DNA from: Bacillota bacterium
GTDB lineage: Bacteria; Bacillota; Bacilli; Calditerricolales; Calditerricolaceae
Assembly: GCA_017577925.1 (NCBI GenBank)
Contig: PKQU01000057.1
Span: 1 to 10,369, forward strand
DNA: 10,369 nt
Reading direction: 5' to 3'
Position numbers and translations under genes: made by a program. Positions 6,392 to 10,369 of this stretch are shown here, piece after piece (position 1 is the first letter of the stretch; each line of letters begins with the position of its first letter). The notes beneath the pieces are model-generated. The model did not search any database and was not told where the DNA came from. It was given only the letters and a program-made list of their open reading frames with translations.

Positions 6392-6399
6392 CGCTGCTT

Positions 6400-6404
6400 C
6401 CTCC
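6400..6404 (-). promoter_or_regulatory. Ribosome binding site deciding the mccA start
   Basis: GGAGG on the minus strand, eight bases before the GTG codon at 6391. It supports the GTG start over the longer frame that begins at 6472. Confidence 0.7.
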
Positions 6405-6467
6405 GTCCCCTGAATCTGGATTGTCTCGCCGCAACGGACGGCCCGTGCGGTCACGGCCCGCATGTCC

Positions 6468-6497
6468 ATCATACCACGGCCATTTGCGGCAAACCAA
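6468..6497 (-). promoter_or_regulatory. Leftward promoter for mccA-mccB
   Basis: On the minus strand, TGGTATGAT (6476-6468) is an extended -10 element, with TTGGTT (6497-6492) as a possible -35 hexamer 18 bases upstream. Transcription would start near 6461 and give a leader of about 70 bases. That leader contains the sequence CGGGCCGT twice and can form a GC-rich hairpin. I could not recognise an S-box, T-box or a CymR operator in it. Confidence 0.55.
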
Positions 6498-6511
6498 ACG
6501 TGTGGTAAAAT
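6484..6511 (+). promoter_or_regulatory. Rightward promoter for yutI
   Basis: TTGCGG (6484-6489) and TAAAAT (6506-6511) are 16 bases apart, with TGG before the -10 making it an extended -10. It faces the mccA promoter and overlaps its span, so the two RNA polymerase sites cannot easily be occupied together. Confidence 0.6.
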
Positions 6512-6561
6512 AAAGGAGCAGGTGGCGAGGTTACCGGAAGCGAAAGGAGGCTTGAGCCGGT

Positions 6562-6792
6562 ATGTCGCTGAAAGAGCAAGTGCAAGAAGTGCTCGACAAG
6601 CTGCGCCCGTTCCTGCAGCGCGACGGCGGGGACGTGGAGCTGGTCGACGTCGACGAAGACGGCATCGTCAAGCTGCGCCTCATGGGGGCGTGCGGCGGTT
6701 GCCCGGCGTCCACGATCACGCTGAAAGCGGGCATTGAGCGCGCCCTGCTGGAAGAGGTGCCGGGCGTCAAAGGCGTGGAGCAGGTGTTCTAA
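6562..6792 (+). CDS. yutI: NifU-like iron-sulfur cluster protein YutI (Nfu type)
   Basis: A 76-residue protein consisting only of the NifU C-terminal domain. This domain carries or transfers Fe-S clusters to target proteins in the cytosol. Residues FLQRDGGDVELVDV (17-30) and LMGACGGCPASTITLKAGIE (40-59) are the family signature; the cluster ligands are C44 and C47 of the CGGC motif. The length equals the single-domain Bacillus protein YutI. The ATG at 6562 has AAAGGAGG about 11 bases upstream, a slightly long spacing, and no better start is present. It is transcribed alone, from a promoter shared back to back with mccA, and ends at a strong terminator. The radical SAM enzymes encoded at the left of the window need [4Fe-4S] clusters and are possible clients, though this is inference. 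Confidence 0.92.
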   Translation: MSLKEQVQEVLDKLRPFLQRDGGDVELVDVDEDGIVKLRLMGACGGCPASTITLKAGIERALLEEVPGVKGVEQVF

Positions 6793-6815
6793 CACGCCGA
6801 GTACCACGCACGGCA

Positions 6816-7787
6816 TCAATACGAGCGTGACGATCCCAGGTGCTGGTCGAAAAAGGCCAGCACCTTTTTTGTGTACACCGCCGGATCGCGCGCATAGGCC
6901 TTCACATGGTCGGCCCCCTCCACCGTCCACAGCTCGACCTCAGCATGCCCCTGGGCCTGTCGGGCAATCGCTCGACTGTCGGCAAGCGGGATCTTCGTGT
7001 CGGCCGTGCCGTGAATGAGGAGCAGCGGCCGCCCGTCAAAGGCCGCGACGGCGCGCACCGGGCTCATCGCTTCCGGATCGGCTCCGATCAGCGGCGGAAT
7101 CAGGCTCAGGATCAGCGGCGTGAACGGGGAATGGGGCAGCCCCGACCACACGGACAGGTTCTCCCTCAGGTACGCCTTCAGGTCGGCAAAGGGGCTGTCG
7201 GCGACCACCGCCGCCACATCGGGCGACGCCGCCGCGACCTGGATGGCCGTAGCCGCGCCCATGGAAAAGCCGAGGAGGCCGACACGGGCGTCGGGCCGGC
7301 GCTCGCGCGCGTACCGCACAGCCCCGAGCAAATCCCGCTGCTCCAAAATGCCCACCGTGGTCAACCGCCCCGGCGACTGGCCGCTGTTGCGGAAGTCGAA
7401 CAGGAGCACGTCGTACCCCGCGCGCACGAGATCCCGGGCCAACGCCAGCGCCGGAACGTCTTCCTGCAGGCGGTTCTGGCGGTACCCGTGGGCAAACACG
7501 ATGACGCCCGGCTTGGGCTTCGCCCCGTTGGCCCGGGCGGCCAGGTACCAGCCGCGCAGGGTGAGGGGTTCCTCGTCGCCCACACTGGGAAAGGTGATCG
7601 CTTCATAGGCCAGCCCCGCGTCGGCCAGTGTACCCGTGAGCGCCTTGCGCACCGGATGGGTCAGCTGCCACCCCACGTACAGGGACACGCCCACCGCGCT
7701 GCCCGCCACGGCCAGCACGGCGACCAGCGCCCCCCACAGAAGCCGCCGTCGCCACGGCGTACGCGTCCGTCCCGGTTCGCCGTTCAT
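6816..7787 (-). CDS. Membrane-anchored alpha/beta hydrolase
   Basis: A 323-residue serine hydrolase of the alpha/beta fold, close to the YqkD / prolyl-oligopeptidase-like esterases. Residues 12-16 are basic (WRRR) and 17-38 are hydrophobic, forming a signal anchor that would place the catalytic domain outside the membrane. HGYRQNR (100-106) gives the oxyanion region; GFSMG (173-177) holds the nucleophile S175; D263 in HGTAD and H294 in GADHV complete a catalytic triad. The substrate cannot be told from sequence. The ATG at 7787 has AAAGGAGG seven bases upstream; a longer frame reading to 8111 merely overlaps the dehydrogenase gene. It lies 79 bases after that gene on the same strand with no clear terminator between, so it is probably the last gene of the operon. 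Its 3' end converges on yutI with 23 bases between the stops. Confidence 0.85.
   Translation of the reverse strand: MNGEPGRTRTPWRRRLLWGALVAVLAVAGSAVGVSLYVGWQLTHPVRKALTGTLADAGLAYEAITFPSVGDEEPLTLRGWYLAARANGAKPKPGVIVFAHGYRQNRLQEDVPALALARDLVRAGYDVLLFDFRNSGQSPGRLTTVGILEQRDLLGAVRYARERRPDARVGLLGFSMGAATAIQVAAASPDVAAVVADSPFADLKAYLRENLSVWSGLPHSPFTPLILSLIPPLIGADPEAMSPVRAVAAFDGRPLLLIHGTADTKIPLADSRAIARQAQGHAEVELWTVEGADHVKAYARDPAVYTKKVLAFFDQHLGSSRSY
6839..6870 (+). terminator. Rho-independent terminator of yutI, inside the convergent gene
   Basis: GGTGCTGGTC (6839-6848) pairs with GGCCAGCACC (6855-6864), ten pairs with one wobble, around a GAAAAA loop, followed by six T. It serves the rightward yutI transcript. 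It lies wholly within the last coding codons of the leftward hydrolase gene. Confidence 0.88.
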
Positions 7788-7866
7788 GGTGCGGCCTCCT
7801 TTCCGGATTTGCACTGCCCCAAGCGGGTCCGCCACTCCCTGCTTCCCGCGCGACGGAGGCTTCTCC

Positions 7867-8856
7867 TCACCGCCGGCGACGCGCCCACGCCTCCGGGTTG
7901 ACCAGGTGCGCGGGACGCTCACCGCGCAGGGCGGCCACGCAGCCGTCGGCGGCCAGCCGCGCCATGTTGCGGCGCGTCTCCACGCTTGCGCTGCCGATGT
8001 GGGGCAAGAGCACGACGTTGTCCAGCTCCAGCAGGGGATGATCGGGCCGCAGCGGTTCCTCCCGGTACACGTCCAGCCCGGCGGCCCAGATCTTTCGCTC
8101 CCGAAGGGCACGCACCAGGGCCTCCTCGTCCACGGTCTGCCCGCGGGAGACGTTGATGAAGCAGGCCGTTTCCTTCATCAAGGAAAACTCCCGCCATCCG
8201 ATCAGGTTCTCCGTCTCCGGCGTCAGCGGCGTGAGCAGGACGACAAAGTCCGACTCCCGGAGCAGGGTGTCCAGGTTCACGTACTGTGCGCCGAGGGCCG
8301 CTTCCGCCTCCGGGCGGCGCCGGCGGTTGTGGTACAGAATACGCATGGCAAATCCCTTGGCCCGCCGCGCCACCGCCTCGCCAATACGCCCCATGCCGAT
8401 GATGCCCAGCGTCGCCCCGTAGACGTCGCGCCCCACCAGGAGGTTGGGCGACCAGCTGCGCCACTTCCCCTCCCGCAGAAAGCGTTCCGCCTCCGTCAGG
8501 CGCCGCGCCGTGGCCAGCAGGAGGGCAAATGCCAAATCGGCCGTCGTCTCCGTCAGCACGCCGGGCGTGTTCGTGACGAGAATGCCCCGCTCCGTCGCCG
8601 CGGCCACGTCGATGTGGTCGGTGCCCACCGACATGGTGCTCACCACCTTGAGGCGCGGGGCGCGATCCATCAGCGCCGCGTCGATGCGGTCGGTCACCAT
8701 CACGTACAGCCCGTCGGCCCGCGCGGATTCAGCCTCCAGTACGTCACGCGGGACGGGTTCGTCGCCTTCCCACACGCCCACTTCGCACTCCTCGGCCAGG
8801 CGTTGCACGATGTCCTCGTCAACCTTCCGCGTCAGGTACACGTACGGTTTTGCCAT
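7867..8856 (-). CDS. NAD(P)-dependent D-isomer 2-hydroxyacid dehydrogenase (glyoxylate/hydroxypyruvate reductase type)
   Basis: A 329-residue cytosolic oxidoreductase, the normal length for glyoxylate reductases of the GyaR/GhrB type. The N-terminal substrate domain is followed by a Rossmann fold with GMGRIG (154-159). The catalytic residues are R238 (VSRGQTVDEEAL), E267 (DVYREEPL) and H286 (LPHIGSAS); their spacing fits this family. HNRRRR (176-181) after the second strand puts basic residues where NADP-dependent members bind the 2'-phosphate, so NADPH preference is likely. The exact substrate (glyoxylate, hydroxypyruvate or another 2-oxoacid) is not determined. The ATG at 8856 is chosen because AGGGGGG lies six bases upstream; an ATG two codons earlier touches that site. 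It sits 65 bases downstream of the yutH-like gene. A TTGACG hexamer in that gap lacks a good -10 partner, so operon transcription is favoured. Confidence 0.9.
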   Translation of the reverse strand: MAKPYVYLTRKVDEDIVQRLAEECEVGVWEGDEPVPRDVLEAESARADGLYVMVTDRIDAALMDRAPRLKVVSTMSVGTDHIDVAAATERGILVTNTPGVLTETTADLAFALLLATARRLTEAERFLREGKWRSWSPNLLVGRDVYGATLGIIGMGRIGEAVARRAKGFAMRILYHNRRRRPEAEAALGAQYVNLDTLLRESDFVVLLTPLTPETENLIGWREFSLMKETACFINVSRGQTVDEEALVRALRERKIWAAGLDVYREEPLRPDHPLLELDNVVLLPHIGSASVETRRNMARLAADGCVAALRGERPAHLVNPEAWARRRR

Positions 8857-8921
8857 CGCCATCCCCCCTGTGATGGCAGCGGATTTCGGGCATTTTGTCG
8901 CAACGTCAACCCTTTCCTTCC

Positions 8922-9917
8922 TCATCCCAACCAACCGACCCGCCGGATGCGAACGCCGTACCGGCGGCCCACCCAGTCCGGCAGCCAGTCCAGCAGCGCC
9001 TCAACGCGCTGCTCCTCCTCAGCGATGGCCGCCCAGACCACCTCAGGATCTGCGGATTTCCCCGAATGTTCCATCCATTCCGACATCCAGCGCTCCGGAA
9101 ACAGCAACCAGGCATACACCGCCTCCCAGAACGACCGGCGGACCTCCGGGTCGGCATAGGCCATCTGCGCGTCGTACCCGTCGGCCCACGCGTCGAGATC
9201 CGCTTCGCCCATCACCCACGTGCGGCACCACCGCCCAACGTCCCGGGCCGGCAGGTCCCAGTACCACTTCCGGGGAAAACCGATCCAGCACGTTCCGCCT
9301 GTCCCTTCATACACCGGCCAGAGCGGGTAGGCGGTCAAACACGGCGGGACGGAGTCGAACACCCCCGCCTCCCAGTACCGCACCGCCGTCTGCGCCCGCT
9401 GTGTGAAATAGGTGTAGGTTTCCAAAAACCACGCGTCGGCGGCGCTCCCCATGCCGGTCTCGGCCAAGAGATCCCGCCTGCGCTCGGCCAGCGCCAAACG
9501 TCGCATCCAACGCCGCGGCCAGGATCCGACCGCATGGAGGGCGGGCCCCACGCGTTCGCCCAGAGCCGACGACGCCGCGTGGAGTGCGCCGAGCGTATAC
9601 CCCACCTGGGCAGGGTAGGCCGGAACGGCCGCCGCGTCCCATTCCGTCACGACATACACCCCATCGACGCGCATGACCGACCGCCCGCTCTCAGCTCGAC
9701 GCACCACCGGCAGACGCACCGCCTCGGGTACCGTGAGCCGGTTGCACACGCGTCGGAAGAGCGGCACCCGCACCGTCCACCGCTCCGCGACCGGCCATGC
9801 AGCCCACACCTCGTCGCCCGCCACAAGCCGCACGTGATCGGCCCACCGCGCGACCTGCCCGCCTTCCCTGCTCCACGCGGCCGACCACCGGGACGCTCCC
9901 CGCTCATTCACCGTCAT
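8922..9917 (-). CDS. yutH: YutH-like spore coat-associated protein (CotS / aminoglycoside phosphotransferase-like fold)
   Basis: A 331-residue protein, rich in Trp and Arg, resembling YutH/CotS-type proteins, which have a kinase-like fold and associate with the spore coat. Support comes from its length, the LGALHAASS helix (109-117) typical of these kinase-like proteins, and WDLPARDVGRW (220-230), which matches the conserved D-x-P-x-R-D-L segment after the metal-binding Asp. The usual catalytic H-x-D-x-x-x-x-N loop is not recognisable in the preceding 30 residues, so it may be a pseudokinase. The ATG at 9917 overlaps the stop of the Nudix gene in an ATGA arrangement, implying translational coupling; a GTG at 9911, six bases after a G-run, is an alternative start. 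Homology is moderate and judged by eye. The context of other Bacillales yut/yuz genes supports the call. Confidence 0.65.
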   Translation of the reverse strand: MTVNERGASRWSAAWSREGGQVARWADHVRLVAGDEVWAAWPVAERWTVRVPLFRRVCNRLTVPEAVRLPVVRRAESGRSVMRVDGVYVVTEWDAAAVPAYPAQVGYTLGALHAASSALGERVGPALHAVGSWPRRWMRRLALAERRRDLLAETGMGSAADAWFLETYTYFTQRAQTAVRYWEAGVFDSVPPCLTAYPLWPVYEGTGGTCWIGFPRKWYWDLPARDVGRWCRTWVMGEADLDAWADGYDAQMAYADPEVRRSFWEAVYAWLLFPERWMSEWMEHSGKSADPEVVWAAIAEEEQRVEALLDWLPDWVGRRYGVRIRRVGWLG

Positions 9918-10369
9918 CCCCCCGCTTCACCATCTTCCGCTTCAGCATGTATATGTGGGCGGGGGCAACCGAAGCCCCATCCGACCGTGTGACAGCGGAG
10001 AAAATCGAGCACGAGCGGAAACACCTGGTCGCGCACCAGGTCACTAAAGCCGCCCTGGTGCGGATCGGGCGGTTCAGCAAACAGCACATAGCCGGCGGTC
10101 TCCGAGTCGGGCGACAGCGGCTCAAAACGCGCGATTTCAGCGCAGTAGACCGTCTTGACGATTTCCGGCTCCGTCTCCGTCGGCGCCACGCGGTATTGGG
10201 CAATCCGAGCAATCGCCTCCACCACGCCGCCCGTCTCCTCGCGCACCTCGCGCACCGCCGCTTCCAGCGGCGTCTCGCCCGGTTCCACCTTCCCGCCGGG
10301 AAGCTCCAAGCCGCGCCGCCGGTGGCGGGTCATGACCAGCTGTCCCCGGTAAAACGGCACCACGAGCAC
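9914..10369 (-). CDS. YtkD-like Nudix hydrolase (5' end outside window)
   Basis: The last 151 residues of a Nudix hydrolase. The full Nudix box is visible as GKVEPGETPLEAAVREVREE plus TGG (visible residues 26-48), with the metal-binding REVREE core; the final hydrophobic position is Gly. Downstream, AQYRV, EIVKTVYCAEI, ETAGYVLF and FSDLVRDQVFPLVLDFL follow the pattern of Bacillus YtkD, an (8-oxo-)dGTPase and RNA 5'-pyrophosphohydrolase. The reading frame is open to the right edge, and compared with YtkD about 35-40 N-terminal residues are missing, so the GTG at 10369 is not the start. The C-terminal tail after residue 130 (GFGCPRPHIHAEAEDGEAGG) is not family-like. Its stop overlaps the yutH-like start, making it the most upstream visible gene of the leftward operon. 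Confidence 0.83.
   Translation of the reverse strand: MLVVPFYRGQLVMTRHRRRGLELPGGKVEPGETPLEAAVREVREETGGVVEAIARIAQYRVAPTETEPEIVKTVYCAEIARFEPLSPDSETAGYVLFAEPPDPHQGGFSDLVRDQVFPLVLDFLRCHTVGWGFGCPRPHIHAEAEDGEAGG

Noticed and set aside
6392..6472. Longer mccA start at ATG 6472
   Set aside because: The extension has no family match, would begin inside the -10 element, and the GTG at 6391 has a good ribosome site and the expected protein length.
8857..8921. Separate promoter for the 2-hydroxyacid dehydrogenase gene
   Set aside because: A TTGACG hexamer is present on the minus strand, but no TATAAT-like sequence stands 16-18 bases downstream, so operon transcription is the simpler reading.
7636..9159. 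Open frame of 507 codons on the plus strand
   Set aside because: It runs antisense across three minus-strand genes and their gaps with no family match, so it is not a gene.

Overview
The window looks like chromosome of a high-GC, spore-forming member of the Bacillales, probably a thermophile. The reasons are: (i) three small proteins typical of Bacillus-group genomes (YuzB, YuzD and the NifU-like YutI); (ii) a YutH/CotS-type spore-coat kinase-like protein and a YtkD-type Nudix protein; (iii) strong AGGAGG-type ribosome sites and sigma-A-like promoters; (iv) aminofutalosine synthase genes, which point to the futalosine route to menaquinone that only some Bacillales use. Calditerricola- or Kyrpidia-like relatives would fit, but the genus cannot be fixed from sequence alone.

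Left part (1-2734, + strand). Two related radical SAM enzymes of the MqnE/CofH superfamily lie nearly in tandem. The first is cut by the left edge. Between them sit a rho-independent terminator, a possible promoter and a small gene for an unrecognised 83-residue protein. The second enzyme ends at a long hairpin terminator that can work in both directions.

AT-rich island (about 2735-3571). A leftward VanZ-like membrane protein gene of strikingly low GC (about 30%) uses a TTG start. Between it and yuzB are about 220 bases with no gene but several inverted repeats.

Centre (3572-6870). A leftward block reads mccA, mccB, yuzD, yuzB. MccA and MccB together convert homocysteine to cysteine through cystathionine (reverse transsulfuration); YuzD and YuzB are small cysteine-motif proteins. 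Diverging from mccA is the NifU-like yutI gene. The two genes share a compact intergenic region with facing promoters. Cysteine supply and iron-sulfur or thiol proteins are therefore physically grouped, beside radical SAM enzymes that need [4Fe-4S] clusters.

Right part (6816-10369). A second leftward block, probably one operon, encodes a YtkD-like Nudix hydrolase (cut by the right edge), a YutH-like protein overlapping it by four bases, an NAD(P)-dependent 2-hydroxyacid dehydrogenase, and a membrane-anchored alpha/beta hydrolase. The yutI terminator lies inside the last codons of the hydrolase gene, which converges on it.

I see no rRNA, tRNA, CRISPR array, transposase or phage gene. Most of the window is ordinary housekeeping sequence. 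The points most worth a second look are the MqnE pair, the AT-rich VanZ island with its structured upstream region, and the sulfur-related gene cluster.
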